DNA of 32,333 nt. Source: Brevibacillus massiliensis (lineage in GTDB: Bacteria > Bacillota > Bacilli > Brevibacillales > Brevibacillaceae). Location: the NCBI RefSeq assembly GCF_000311785.1, contig NZ_HE978545.1:50186-82518 (forward strand), given 5' to 3'. A program made the translations under genes and the position numbers. Positions within the stretch are counted from its first letter, which is position 1; each line of letters starts with the position of its first letter. Below, piece after piece: positions 1-10,342 of the stretch. The notes under the pieces are model-generated. The model had not been told where the DNA came from, ran no database searches, and saw nothing but the letters and a program-made list of their open reading frames with translations.

Positions 1-41
1 TTTTATAAAACCATTTTTTCTCCACAAAAGGGGGCAATTAC

Positions 42-1046
42 ATGAAAAGATTGATGTCTTACCTCTTGATTGCGCTGCTGACATTCGCGGCAGTCGGATG
101 CAGCAGCCAACAGCAAGCCAGCGGTCCGGCCGAAAGCAGTCCAGCGGAAAGCAGTTCGGCCGAAAGCAGTCCGGCGGGAAACAAGTCTGACGGTCAAAAG
201 GTTTTTGGCTACACCTCCATGACGCAAAACAATCCCTTCTTCCAAGTGCTGGAGGAAGCGATACGCAAGGAAGTGGAGGCAAAAGGGGACAAGCTGATCA
301 CCACCAACCCGGCCATGGATGTAGCGCTTCAAATCAACCAGATTGAGGATATGATCGCGCAGGGAATCGATGCCATATTCTTGAATCCGGTTGATTGGGA
401 AGGGATCAGACCTGCCCTGGTCAAGCTGAAGGAAGCCGGCATTCCCATCATCAACTACGACACGGAAGTAAAGGACTTTGATTATGTTACCGCTTACGTC
501 GGTTCCGACAATAAGAATGCCGGCAGGGTTGCCGGGGAAGACCTGGTAAAAAGATTTCCCAACGGCGGAAAGATCGCGGTCCTGGACAGTCCGACGATGA
601 ATTCGGTCAACGACAGAATCGCCGGGTTCATGGAAGCGATCGAAGGCAAAAATTTTGAAGTGGTTGCGCAGCAGGATGCCAAAGGGGATCTGGAAACGGC
701 CCTCGGTCTGACCGAAGACATCCTGCAGGCACACCCCGACATTATTGCGATTATGGGCGGGAATGATCCGACTGCCCTGGGTGCGCTGGCAGCGCTAAAG
801 GCCGCCAACAAAACGGATATCGTCATTTACGGAGTCGACGGCTCTCCAGATGCGAAAGCCGCCATTGCCGAGGGCAGCCCATTGGTGGGTACGGGCGCGC
901 AGTCACCCATTCAAATTGGCGTGAAGTCGGTTGAAGTGGCCTACAAGATCCTGAATGGCGAGCCGTTTGAAAAAAGAACGCCGGTAGAAACGTTCCTGAT
1001 CAATCAAGACAATGTTCAGCAATACGGTACGGATGGCTGGCAATAA
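42..1046 (+). CDS. Sugar ABC transporter substrate-binding lipoprotein (RbsB/AraF-type)
   Basis: This 334-residue protein should capture a sugar outside the cell and deliver it to the ABC importer encoded next. The N-terminus is a lipoprotein signal peptide with a lipobox ending AVGC (Cys20), so the mature protein is probably lipid-anchored. Residues 21-50 form a Ser/Ala/Glu/Pro linker. From about residue 54 the chain follows the periplasmic binding protein type 1 fold: an early NNPFF segment, a QIEDMIAQGIDAIFLNP stretch, and a late VIYGVDGSPDA stretch. AAAAGGGGG lies just upstream of the ATG. The substrate cannot be read from sequence. Neighbouring ara and D-lyxose-isomerase genes suggest a pentose or a related aldose (inference). 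The promoter lies before the window. Confidence 0.93.
   Translation: MKRLMSYLLIALLTFAAVGCSSQQQASGPAESSPAESSSAESSPAGNKSDGQKVFGYTSMTQNNPFFQVLEEAIRKEVEAKGDKLITTNPAMDVALQINQIEDMIAQGIDAIFLNPVDWEGIRPALVKLKEAGIPIINYDTEVKDFDYVTAYVGSDNKNAGRVAGEDLVKRFPNGGKIAVLDSPTMNSVNDRIAGFMEAIEGKNFEVVAQQDAKGDLETALGLTEDILQAHPDIIAIMGGNDPTALGALAALKAANKTDIVIYGVDGSPDAKAAIAEGSPLVGTGAQSPIQIGVKSVEVAYKILNGEPFEKRTPVETFLINQDNVQQYGTDGWQ
126..177 (+). repeat. 15-bp tandem repeat in lipoprotein linker
   Basis: Three 15-base units at 126-140, 141-155 and 156-170, plus a partial fourth unit, encode (P/S)AESS in the flexible linker after the lipid-anchored cysteine. Units differ at one to a few bases. The unit length keeps frame, so copy number could change without breaking the gene. 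Confidence 0.85.
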
Positions 1047-1071
1047 CCTGTAGAACGACGGGATTACATAG

Positions 1072-1131
1072 TGGGTGACTCGGCTGCCTTGTTTGTTCAC
1101 AGACGGTCAGCAGACATGGACGGGTCACCCA
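1072..1131 (+). other. Inverted repeat between binding-protein and ATPase genes
   Basis: TGGGTGAC (1072-1079) is the exact reverse complement of GTCACCCA (1124-1131), with a 44-base loop. It lies in the 109-base gap between the binding protein and the ATPase. Such gaps often carry structures that lower downstream expression relative to the abundant binding protein. The long loop and lack of a T-run make this only a candidate. Confidence 0.35.
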
Positions 1132-1155
1132 TGATCACGTATCGAGGTGGAATAG

Positions 1156-2646
1156 ATGAGCGACAAACTGTTGGAAATGTCCGGTGTGAGCAAGCGGTTT
1201 CCCGGGGTGTATGCTTTGAAGGGCGCCAACTTCGAACTGAAAAGCGGAGAAGTTCACGCGCTTCTTGGCGAAAACGGCGCGGGCAAGTCAACGCTGATGA
1301 AGATATTGGGCGGCATCTACAGCATCGATGAAGGAAAGATCTTCATCGAGGGCCAGGAGAGTCAGATCCATGGCGTAAAGGATGCGCAGAAATACGGAAT
1401 CAGCTTGATTCATCAAGAAATCTCATTAGTCCCTTACCTGTCGATTGCAGAGAACATTTACCTCGGCCGGGAGCCACTCACTAAAACAGGTTTTATCGAT
1501 AAAAAAACGATGGTTGGGCAAGCGCAAAAATTTCTGGATGAGTTCGATCTTGGCCTGTCCGCAAACATGCTGATCCATCAATTAAACGTCGCCCAGCAGC
1601 AAATGGTGGAAATCATCAAAGCTGTTTCTTTTCGGGCAAAGATCATCGTCATGGATGAACCGACCTCTTCCTTGACAGACAAAGAGGTCGAATTCCTGTT
1701 CCAAACGATTCGCAGCTTAAAAGCGCAGGGTGTCGGGATTATCTACATCTCCCATCGAATGAATGAATTATTTGAGATCACAGACAGGATCACGATCATG
1801 AGAGACGGCACGTATATCGGAACCGTTCAGACCAAAGAGACGACACAGGAAGAACTAATCGGCATGATGGTAGGCCGGGAGCTGACCAATTACTATGTCA
1901 GAGAGTTTCTGCCTCCGGGCGATTGCGTCCTGCAGGTCCGCAACCTGTCGCGGAAAGGCGTTTTGGAAAAGGCAAGCTTTGAACTGATGAAGGGCGAGAT
2001 CCTTGGTTTTTCCGGGTTGGTCGGCGCGGGGAGATCAGAGTTGATGAAGTGCATCTTTGGACTGGATTCATTTGATCAAGGCGAAGTGCTCATCAACGGG
2101 GAAAAAATCAAGATAAAAAATCCGAATGATGCGATCAAACACGGAATTGCTTACGTAACGGAAAATCGCAAAGAGGAAGGATTATTTTTGATCCAATCCG
2201 TTCAATACAATATCACCATCAAGATTTTGCATGAGTTTATCAGGTTCTTTCGGGTTCGTTCCAAATATGAAAATACGGAAACCAATCAGTACATACAAGA
2301 ATTATCGATCAAGACGCCAAGTCCCGATCAGGAAGTAAAGAATTTAAGCGGCGGCAATCAGCAGAAGGTTTTAATTTCACGATGGCTGGCAACGAAACCG
2401 AAAGTCTTGATTCTTGATGAGCCGACGAGAGGCGTTGACGTCGGCGCAAAGGCGGAAATCTATTCCATCATGAACAGACTGGTGAAAGAGGGAGTCTCGA
2501 TTATCATGGTTTCTTCTGACCTGCCGGAAGTGATCAACATGAGCAATCGGGTTGCGGTTATGTACAAGGGAAGGATCCAAACCATCCTGCCGAAAGACCG
2601 TTTCAGTCAAGAAACGATCATGCACTTTGCTACGGGAGGTAATTGA
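1156..2646 (+). CDS. Sugar ABC transporter ATP-binding protein, double-domain (RbsA/AraG/XylG-type)
   Basis: This 496-residue protein is the cytoplasmic motor of the importer, with two fused nucleotide-binding domains as in RbsA, AraG, MglA and XylG. Domain 1 has Walker A GENGAGKST (38-46), a degenerate signature LNVAQQQ (143-149) and Walker B with D167-E168. Domain 2 has a modified P-loop GLVGAGRSE (287-295), a full signature LSGGNQQK (397-404) and Walker B with D421-E422. This asymmetry is usual in the family. GAGGTGG precedes the ATG at 1156. The stop is directly before the permease start, so the three transport genes are probably one transcript. Confidence 0.95.
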   Translation: MSDKLLEMSGVSKRFPGVYALKGANFELKSGEVHALLGENGAGKSTLMKILGGIYSIDEGKIFIEGQESQIHGVKDAQKYGISLIHQEISLVPYLSIAENIYLGREPLTKTGFIDKKTMVGQAQKFLDEFDLGLSANMLIHQLNVAQQQMVEIIKAVSFRAKIIVMDEPTSSLTDKEVEFLFQTIRSLKAQGVGIIYISHRMNELFEITDRITIMRDGTYIGTVQTKETTQEELIGMMVGRELTNYYVREFLPPGDCVLQVRNLSRKGVLEKASFELMKGEILGFSGLVGAGRSELMKCIFGLDSFDQGEVLINGEKIKIKNPNDAIKHGIAYVTENRKEEGLFLIQSVQYNITIKILHEFIRFFRVRSKYENTETNQYIQELSIKTPSPDQEVKNLSGGNQQKVLISRWLATKPKVLILDEPTRGVDVGAKAEIYSIMNRLVKEGVSIIMVSSDLPEVINMSNRVAVMYKGRIQTILPKDRFSQETIMHFATGGN

Positions 2647-2647
2647 T

Positions 2648-3646
2648 ATGTCTCAACTTTCTTTACAGGAGAAACGAAAGGACAGCGCCCTGCTGCAATT
2701 AGGTGGAGGCGTAAAAGAATTTGTTCGGGATAACATGGGAATCCTGATCGGGTTTTTAGTGTTGTGCATCATCATTTCCATCGTCAATTCCAGTTTTTTG
2801 ACCGCGAATAATCTATTAAATGTACTGCGGCAAACCTCCACGAATTTATACCTGGCCTTGGCGATGACGATGATCATTATTCTCGGGGGGATTGATCTCT
2901 CGGTAGGCTCCATCATGGCCGTGGTAGGCGTCGTGACCAGCAGCCTGATCGCCTTGTTTGGGGCGCCGGTCCTCGTGGCAGTAGCCGCCGGGCTGGCCGT
3001 GGGGGTCCTGTTTGGCGCGTTAAATGGCTATGTCGTAGCCACTACCGTGATCCCCCCGTTTATTGTCACCCTGGCGACGATGAACATAGCGAGGGGAGCG
3101 GCTTATGTCTTGACCGATGGAAAGCCGATTCGCGTGATGTCGGATTCTTTTAATTTTATTGGTTCCGGCTATATCGGCGGGGTACTGCCAACACCCGTAC
3201 TGTATTTGGTGATCCTGCTGATCATATGTTATCTCATTATGAACAAGACGAAGCTGGGCCGCTACATGTACGCAGTCGGCGGGAATGCCGAAGCAGCCAA
3301 ATTTTCCGGAATCAACATCAAAAGAATCAAGCTGTTCGCCTACACCTTTAGCGGATTGATGGCTGCAGTAGCGGGGATCGTCCTTGCCTCGCGCATGTTC
3401 TCCGGGCAGCCGACCGCGGGCAATGGCGCCGAGCTTGATGCGATCGCAGCGGTTGTACTGGGCGGAACGAGCATGACAGGCGGATACGGCAGGATCGGCG
3501 GGACGGTAATCGGCGCTCTTATTATCGGGGTGCTCAGCAACGGATTAAATTTGATGGGAGTAAGCTCATTTTGGCAGTACATCGTAAAAGGGATCGTCAT
3601 CATGGTGGCGGTATACGCAGATGTGATCAAAAGAAAAAGAGGTTGA
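2648..3646 (+). CDS. Sugar ABC transporter permease (RbsC/AraH-type)
   Basis: This 332-residue integral membrane protein forms the channel of the importer. It has a short basic cytoplasmic N-terminus, then about eight to ten hydrophobic segments. The family motif GGIDLSVGS comes early, and GRYMYAVGGNAEAAKFSGI lies in the coupling loop that contacts the ATPase. The reading frame extends upstream to 2552 within the ATPase gene, but the ATG at 2648 follows GGGAGGT at 2634-2640 and gives the normal family N-terminus. It is adjacent to the ATPase stop. The partners are the binding protein and ATPase upstream. Confidence 0.94.
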   Translation: MSQLSLQEKRKDSALLQLGGGVKEFVRDNMGILIGFLVLCIIISIVNSSFLTANNLLNVLRQTSTNLYLALAMTMIIILGGIDLSVGSIMAVVGVVTSSLIALFGAPVLVAVAAGLAVGVLFGALNGYVVATTVIPPFIVTLATMNIARGAAYVLTDGKPIRVMSDSFNFIGSGYIGGVLPTPVLYLVILLIICYLIMNKTKLGRYMYAVGGNAEAAKFSGINIKRIKLFAYTFSGLMAAVAGIVLASRMFSGQPTAGNGAELDAIAAVVLGGTSMTGGYGRIGGTVIGALIIGVLSNGLNLMGVSSFWQYIVKGIVIMVAVYADVIKRKRG

Positions 3647-3698
3647 GCCCCAAGGGCTTCCTGTTGCGCTATGATCGTAAACGAGGTAGGTGATCCAA

Positions 3699-4715
3699 GT
3701 GAGAGAGGGAATTGCAGTGGCGGGGACGATTGCCGTCGATGAAATTAAAAGAATCGATCGATACCCCGGAAAATCCGAGCTTACCGTCATCCAAAGCATA
3801 AAAAGGTCGATCGGCGGGGCCGTTTCGAATTGTTCTATCGCTCTGGCCAAAATCGACCCCAACCTGCCGATTGAAGTTGTCACCCTGATTGGCGACGATG
3901 AAAAGGGCCGTTTTTTGCGAGAGAGATTAGGCCAGTACCGAAATATTGACCTGAAGCAAGTCAAAGTGACGGGGGATACTCCGTTTACCGACGTGATTGA
4001 TGACAGTTCTGACCACAGCCGCACCTTTTTTACATACAAGGGAAATTCGGTTCTATTTGACGAGGATACGATCGATGTTGCAAACCTGCAGGCGAAGATC
4101 CTACACATCGCTTATTTGCTGTTATTGGATTCTTTGGATCAAACAGACAGCGAGTACGGGACGAAGATGGCAAAAGTGTTAAAACGGGCACAGGATGCAG
4201 GGATCAAGACATCGATTGATATCGTGAGCGAAAACAGCGACCGGTATGCCCTTGTCGTGCCGCCAAGCTTGAAGTATGCCAACTACTGTATTGTCAACGA
4301 ACTGGAAGCTGGCAAAAGCGTGGGCATCAGCTTGAGGAACTCCGCGGGCGCTTTGCTCACCCGGGATATCAAACAGGTGCTCTATCGATTGAAGGAATTG
4401 GGAGTCAGGGACTGGGTGGTCATCCATGCTCCTGAAGGCGGTTTTGGATTTGACGGCCGGCAGTTTTACAGCATCCCTTCCTTGCAAATTGAGAAGCAAT
4501 GCATCAAGGGCTCGGTTGGGGCGGGCGATGCGTACGCTTCCGGGGTTTTATACGGCGCCCTGCAGGGCTTCGACCTTCCCGGCGCGATGAAGCTGGGTAC
4601 TGCTGCCGCTGCTTCGTCGCTGCTGGAAGAGGATAGCACGTCAGGCATTAAAAGCTATGAAGAATTAATCCTGATGTATGAGGCATATCCGAAAAAAGAG
4701 CAAATAAGCATCTAA
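3699..4715 (+). CDS. PfkB-family carbohydrate kinase
   Basis: This roughly 338-residue kinase belongs to the ribokinase/PfkB family and should phosphorylate a sugar with ATP in the cytoplasm. Visible features are the N-terminal GGAVSN element (39-44) and the C-terminal GSVGAGDAYASG motif, whose Asp277 is the family's catalytic base. The GTG at 3699 is preferred because GAGGTAGG sits 8 bases upstream. A GTG at 3690 would overlap that site, and another GTG at 3717 is possible. Lying between the permease and an aldolase, it may phosphorylate the imported sugar or its ketose isomer. Whether the product is a 1-phosphate or a 5/6-phosphate cannot be told from sequence. Confidence 0.88.
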   Translation: MREGIAVAGTIAVDEIKRIDRYPGKSELTVIQSIKRSIGGAVSNCSIALAKIDPNLPIEVVTLIGDDEKGRFLRERLGQYRNIDLKQVKVTGDTPFTDVIDDSSDHSRTFFTYKGNSVLFDEDTIDVANLQAKILHIAYLLLLDSLDQTDSEYGTKMAKVLKRAQDAGIKTSIDIVSENSDRYALVVPPSLKYANYCIVNELEAGKSVGISLRNSAGALLTRDIKQVLYRLKELGVRDWVVIHAPEGGFGFDGRQFYSIPSLQIEKQCIKGSVGAGDAYASGVLYGALQGFDLPGAMKLGTAAAASSLLEEDSTSGIKSYEELILMYEAYPKKEQISI

Positions 4716-4728
4716 AGGAGAGGATGAG

Positions 4729-6145
<1,417 letters not shown>

Positions 6146-6146
6146 A

Positions 6147-6158
6147 TTGTACGTACAA
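6147..6158. promoter_or_regulatory. AraR-type operator, box 1
   Basis: TTGTACGTACAA is a perfect 12-base palindrome and matches the core of the Bacillus AraR operator (ATTTGTACGTACAAAT-like). It begins one base after the lyxose-isomerase-like gene stop and overlaps the -35 of a possible promoter. AraR binding at boxes of this type is established in B. subtilis; binding here is inferred. Confidence 0.8.
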
Positions 6159-6176
6159 GATAAAAGTAGCTAATAT
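6147..6176 (+). promoter_or_regulatory. Candidate sigma-A promoter overlapping box 1
   Basis: TTGTAC (6147-6152) and TAATAT (6171-6176) are separated by 18 bases. The -35 lies within AraR box 1, so a bound repressor would block it. It would give the araDBA transcript a long leader of about 220 bases. Confidence 0.4.
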
Positions 6177-6314
6177 GCTGCTTGTTTGTCCCTGTTTTTC
6201 GGGAGAAGGCTGAACTGGCTGGTAGGAGAAGAGTGCCGCTTCAAGCTGGGTGCGTCTTTTCTTCCCGGCCACGGATGCCTATTTTTTTGCTCGCAGGGTC
6301 ACGTTCGTCAAATC

Positions 6315-6343
6315 TTGAATGTACGTACAAATTATAATAAAAT
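6315..6343 (+). promoter_or_regulatory. Likely araDBA promoter
   Basis: TTGAAT (6315-6320) and TAAAAT (6338-6343) are separated by 17 bases. An overlapping TATAAT at 6333-6338 has no well-placed -35. AraR box 2 fills the spacer and box 3 lies just after the expected start of transcription, the usual layout for repression of an ara operon. Confidence 0.6.
6318..6333. promoter_or_regulatory. AraR-type operator, box 2
   Basis: AATGTACGTACAAATT contains the perfect palindrome TGTACGTACA (6320-6329) and matches the AraR consensus. It sits between the -35 and -10 of the likely araDBA promoter. Confidence 0.8.
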
Positions 6344-6352
6344 ACAGAAAAT

Positions 6353-6366
6353 TCATACGTACAAAT
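6353..6366. promoter_or_regulatory. AraR-type operator, box 3
   Basis: TCATACGTACAAAT keeps the TACGTA centre and one good half-site. Its centre is 34 bases from that of box 2, near three helical turns, which would suit cooperative binding of two AraR dimers. It is weaker than boxes 1 and 2. Confidence 0.65.
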
Positions 6367-6408
6367 AAACAGGAAAAATCAAGCCGTTTTGAAAGGTGTT
6401 GATGATCG

Positions 6409-7116
6409 GTGCTGGAGGATTTGAAAGAGCAGGTGTGGGAGGCGAACCGGCTGCTTCCGAAGTACGGGTTGGTCACTTTTTCTTGGGGAAATGTAAGCGG
6501 TATCAACAGGGGGGGCGGACTGCTTGTGATCAAGCCGAGCGGGGTATCCTACGATGAATTGAAGCGTGAAGACCTCGTCGTGCTCGATTTGGACGGAAAC
6601 ATCGTGGAAGGTCGTCTGAGACCCTCCTCTGATACGGCAACCCATATCGTTCTGTACAAGAACTTTCCGGATATCGGGGGAATCGTACATACCCATTCTC
6701 CGTGGGCGACGGCCTGGGCCCAGGCAGGCAAAGCCATTCCCGCGTTAGGGACTACCCATGCCGACTATTTTCATGGAACGATTCCCTGCACGCGTCCGAT
6801 CAGCAATGAGGAAATTGCCGGGGAATACGAGCGTGAAACGGGAAATCTCATCGTGGAAACATTCAGGAATCTGGATCCGAATGAAATGCCGGGTGTACTG
6901 GTACATAACCATGCCCCGTTTAATTGGGGCAAGGATCCTCTGGACGCGGTGCACAATGCCGTCGTACTGGAGGAGTGCGCAAAGATAGCGTATCATTCTT
7001 TCCAATTGAATCCAAAGCTGGAGGAGATGAACTCCCGTTTGCTTGCTAAGCATTTTTATCGAAAACACGGCGCTCACGCTTATTACGGCCAGAGAGAACA
7101 GGGGGATAAGCGATGA
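6409..7116 (+). CDS. araD: L-ribulose-5-phosphate 4-epimerase
   Basis: This 235-residue cytoplasmic enzyme converts L-ribulose 5-phosphate to D-xylulose 5-phosphate, the last step of L-arabinose breakdown before the pentose phosphate pathway. It is a class II aldolase/epimerase of normal length. Matching the E. coli zinc site are D75, H94 and H96 in VHTHS, and H168 in VHNHAPF. D119 in HADY and a C-terminal AYYGQ tyrosine match catalytic positions. The GTG start at 6409 has AAAGGTG upstream. The last codons overlap araB by 4 bases (ATGA). The gene follows three AraR-type boxes. Gene order araD-araB-araA differs from the araA-araB-araD order of B. subtilis. Confidence 0.96.
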   Translation: MLEDLKEQVWEANRLLPKYGLVTFSWGNVSGINRGGGLLVIKPSGVSYDELKREDLVVLDLDGNIVEGRLRPSSDTATHIVLYKNFPDIGGIVHTHSPWATAWAQAGKAIPALGTTHADYFHGTIPCTRPISNEEIAGEYERETGNLIVETFRNLDPNEMPGVLVHNHAPFNWGKDPLDAVHNAVVLEECAKIAYHSFQLNPKLEEMNSRLLAKHFYRKHGAHAYYGQREQGDKR

Positions 7117-8783
7117 CGAGATATGCCATTGGAATCGACTTCGGGACCCAATCGGGGCGTGCGGTTTTGGTATCGCTTGCCGACGGGAAAGAAATCTCTG
7201 ATCACGTCACACCCTATCGGCACGGCGTAATCGATACGGTTTTGCCCCACTCTGCCACAGAATTGGGACATGAGTGGGCTCTTCAACATCCCGCTGATTA
7301 CCTCGAGGTGATCAAGCATTCAGTGCCGGCCGTGCTGCGCCAATCGGGAATCGATCCGAACCTGGTCATCGGGATTGGCATTGACTTTACGGCGTGTACG
7401 ATACTGCCGGTCGATAAACGCTTGCAGCCCCTCTGCTTTCGCGAGGAGTTCAAGGATCATCCCCACAGTTATGTGAAGCTTTGGAAGCATCATGCGGCAC
7501 AGCACAAAGCGAACAAAATAAATGAAATGGCCAAACGAAGAGGGGAGGCCTTTTTGTCGCGGTATGGCGGGAAAATCTCGTCTGAATGGATGATCGCAAA
7601 AGTGTGGCAGGTACTGGATGAGGCTCCTGACATCTATGATCTCACCGATCAGTTTGTGGAAGCGGCGGATTGGGTCGTCTCACAGCTGACGGGAAAGCTG
7701 CTCCGCAACAGCTGTACGGCGGGTTATAAGGCAATCTGGCACAAACAAGACGGATACCCCGGCAAGGAGTTCTTTCGCGCTCTGGACCCGCGGCTCGAAA
7801 ACCTGACGGCAACCAAGCTTCGCGGGGAAGTCGTCCCGCTTGGAACCAAGGCGGGCGGGCTGACGAAGGAAATGGCGCAGCTGACGGGATTGCCGGAAGG
7901 AATTGCAGTCGCCGCAGGCAATGTAGACGCCCATGCAGCCGTCCCGGCGGTGGGGGTAGTTCAACCGGGGAAAATGGTCATGGTGATGGGGACCTCCATC
8001 TGTCACATGCTGCTGGGCACGGTCGAAAAGGAAGTAGAAGGGATGTGCGGCGTGGTAGAGGATGGAATTATTCCGGGATATTACGGTTATGAAGCCGGAC
8101 AGTCGGCAGTAGGAGATATTTTTGAGTGGTATGTGGAAGAAGCGATGCCCGCCTATGTGCAGCAGGCTGTGCAAGATCAGGGACTGGAGATCCATCAGTA
8201 CCTGGAACAGAAAGCTGCCGCATACAGACCGGGCGAAAGCGGCCTGCTCGCCCTTGATTGGTGGAATGGAAACCGTTCCGTCCTGGTCGACACGGAGCTC
8301 GGCGGGCTGCTGCTGGGAATGACCTTGCAAACCAAGCCGGAAGAAATTTACCGCGCCCTGCTCGAGGCCACCGCGTTCGGGACGAGAACGATCGTGGAGG
8401 CTTTTCAGCAGAACGGAATCGAAGTACATGAGTTGTATGCCTGCGGCGGACTCCCACGAAAAAACCGACTGTTATTGCAAATATATGCGGATATTACCAA
8501 TCTTCCCATCAAGGTGGCTGAGTCCAAGCACACGCCCGCGCTCGGAGCAGCCATGTTTGCTGCCGTAGCGGCTGGCAAAGAAGCCGGGGGTTACGATACA
8601 ATCATGGAAGCCGCAGGCTTTATGGCCAGGGTAAAAGCTGAAGTGATCCTGCCCATTCCTGAAAATGTCGCTGTTTATGATAAACTATACGAAGAGTACA
8701 AACGGCTGCATGATTATTTTGGCCGCGGGGACAACGATGTGATGAAAAGGCTGAAATCGCTTCGGACCTTTGCGGGCGTATAA
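7113..8783 (+). CDS. araB: L-ribulokinase
   Basis: This 556-residue FGGY-family kinase uses ATP to phosphorylate L-ribulose to L-ribulose 5-phosphate in the cytoplasm. The N-terminal phosphate loop [13 protein letters not shown] is present, as are a middle [13 protein letters not shown] segment and a C-terminal ACGGLPRKN segment typical of ribulokinases. Length fits the AraB group, which is longer than most FGGY kinases. It overlaps araD by 4 bases and is followed 34 bases later by araA, so the three are probably translated from one mRNA under AraR control. I see no disruption. Confidence 0.96.
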   Translation: MTRYAIGIDFGTQSGRAVLVSLADGKEISDHVTPYRHGVIDTVLPHSATELGHEWALQHPADYLEVIKHSVPAVLRQSGIDPNLVIGIGIDFTACTILPVDKRLQPLCFREEFKDHPHSYVKLWKHHAAQHKANKINEMAKRRGEAFLSRYGGKISSEWMIAKVWQVLDEAPDIYDLTDQFVEAADWVVSQLTGKLLRNSCTAGYKAIWHKQDGYPGKEFFRALDPRLENLTATKLRGEVVPLGTKAGGLTKEMAQLTGLPEGIAVAAGNVDAHAAVPAVGVVQPGKMVMVMGTSICHMLLGTVEKEVEGMCGVVEDGIIPGYYGYEAGQSAVGDIFEWYVEEAMPAYVQQAVQDQGLEIHQYLEQKAAAYRPGESGLLALDWWNGNRSVLVDTELGGLLLGMTLQTKPEEIYRALLEATAFGTRTIVEAFQQNGIEVHELYACGGLPRKNRLLLQIYADITNLPIKVAESKHTPALGAAMFAAVAAGKEAGGYDTIMEAAGFMARVKAEVILPIPENVAVYDKLYEEYKRLHDYFGRGDNDVMKRLKSLRTFAGV

Positions 8784-8817
8784 TTAGGAAAATTGCGAAT
8801 CAAACAGGGGGGATTTC

Positions 8818-10305
8818 ATGCTGCAGGCAGGGCCGTATCAATTTTGGTTTGTGACAGGCAGTCAGCATTTGTACGGAGAAGACGCCTTGTCGGAAGTGAA
8901 AGCAAACGCAAGAACGATTGTCGATGCCTTAAACCGCATGGGGCAGCTTCCGCATGAAATCGTCTGCAAAGGCGTCGCAACGACAGCAAGCGACATTCGC
9001 GTACTCATGCTGGAGGCGAATTCCGACGAAGCGTGTGCAGGTTTGATCACCTGGATGCATACCTTTTCTCCTGGAAAAATGTGGATTTCCGGGTTGCTGT
9101 CCTTGCAAAAACCGCTGCTTCACCTCCATACCCAGTACGATCGCGACATCCCTTGGGAAACGATTGATATGGATTTTATGAACCTTAACCAATCTGCTCA
9201 CGGTGACCGCGAGTACGGCTATACCGTCACGCGGCTAAACATCCCGCGAAAAGTGATTGCAGGCTACTGGCGCCATGATCACGTCCAGCAGAGAATCGGA
9301 GAATGGATGAAAACGGCCGTTGCCGTGGTCGAAAGCCGGAAAATCCGCGTAGCCCGGTTTGGCGACAATATGAGAAATGTCGCCGTTACCGAAGGGGACA
9401 AGGTTGAAGCGAACATCACCTTTGGCTGGACGGTGGACTACTACGGTATCGGCGATTTGACAGAGAAGATGAAGGACATCGCAGAGGAACAGGTGGCACA
9501 ACTCTTTGCGGAATACCAAGAGCTGTACGATATGGAGCCGGAATGTTTGGCTTCCGGCCCGCTGCAGGAATCCATCAAGGAACAAGCGCGTATGGAACTG
9601 GCGCTGAAGGCCTTTTTGCAAGAGGGAAACTACACGGCATTTACGACGAATTTTGAAGACTTGCACGGAATGAAGCAGCTGCCGGGACTGGCTGCCCAGC
9701 GTCTGATGGCCGAAGGGTACGGCTTTGCGGGTGAAGGAGACTGGAGAACCGCTGCCTTGACTCGTCTGGTAAAGATTATTTCTGCTAATCAAAATACTTC
9801 CTTTATGGAGGATTACACGTATCATTTCGAACCGGGCAATGAAATGGTCCTCGGTTCACACATGCTCGAGATATGTCCAACTGTTTCAGCCACGAAGCCC
9901 AAACTGATCGTGCGACCTCTCGGCATTGGCGGAAAGGAAGATCCGGCCAGGCTTGTATTCGACGGCAAGGCCGGAGATGGAATCGTCGCGTCGCTTGTAG
10001 AGCTGGGGGGACGTTTTCGGCTTGTGATCAACGAGGTACAAGCGGTTCAGCCAACTGCTGCCACCCCCAACCTGCCGGTCGCCAAGGTGCTTTGGAAGCC
10101 GCTTCCTTCCATGACTATGGCAGCGGAAGCGTGGATCTACGCAGGCGGGGCCCATCACACGGTTTTTTCCCTGTCCGTAACGAAAGACCAATTGTATGAT
10201 TTTGCTGATATGATGAACATTGAATGTGTAATCATCGACCAACATACGAATCTTCATCGACTCAGACATGAACTAAAAATGAACGATGTAATTTGGAGAT
10301 CATAA
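8818..10305 (+). CDS. araA: L-arabinose isomerase
   Basis: This 495-residue enzyme interconverts L-arabinose and L-ribulose with a manganese cofactor. The protein opens with FWFVTGSQHLYG, a hallmark of AraA, and keeps family blocks such as HTFSPGKMWI, FGDNMRNVAVTEGDKVEA and GEGDWRTAAL. The C-terminal part contains the IDQHTNLHRLRHEL segment with conserved histidines. Length is normal. The ATG at 8818 follows AGGGGGG with good spacing. It completes the catabolic set with araB and araD upstream. Many AraA enzymes also act on D-galactose, which cannot be judged here. Confidence 0.97.
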   Translation: MLQAGPYQFWFVTGSQHLYGEDALSEVKANARTIVDALNRMGQLPHEIVCKGVATTASDIRVLMLEANSDEACAGLITWMHTFSPGKMWISGLLSLQKPLLHLHTQYDRDIPWETIDMDFMNLNQSAHGDREYGYTVTRLNIPRKVIAGYWRHDHVQQRIGEWMKTAVAVVESRKIRVARFGDNMRNVAVTEGDKVEANITFGWTVDYYGIGDLTEKMKDIAEEQVAQLFAEYQELYDMEPECLASGPLQESIKEQARMELALKAFLQEGNYTAFTTNFEDLHGMKQLPGLAAQRLMAEGYGFAGEGDWRTAALTRLVKIISANQNTSFMEDYTYHFEPGNEMVLGSHMLEICPTVSATKPKLIVRPLGIGGKEDPARLVFDGKAGDGIVASLVELGGRFRLVINEVQAVQPTAATPNLPVAKVLWKPLPSMTMAAEAWIYAGGAHHTVFSLSVTKDQLYDFADMMNIECVIIDQHTNLHRLRHELKMNDVIWRS

Positions 10306-10342
10306 AAGCGAAACATATATTCTTTTTACGAGGTGTGGTTTT

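Noticed and set aside
3648-3660. AGCCC-CAA-GGGCT mini-hairpin after the permease gene
   Set aside because: The stem is only five bases with a three-base loop and no T-run; too weak to call a terminator.
6215-6280. Possible T-box-like or other riboswitch element in the ara leader
   Set aside because: The diagnostic GGTGG-ACCGCG motif is absent and no stable conserved fold is apparent.
6186-6368. 60-codon frame in the ara control region
   Set aside because: It spans AraR boxes 2 and 3 and the main promoter, has no good ribosome binding site, and resembles no family.
7680-8429. 249-codon minus-strand frame opposite araB
   Set aside because: It lies fully inside a certain gene and its translation has no recognisable domain or plausible start signal.
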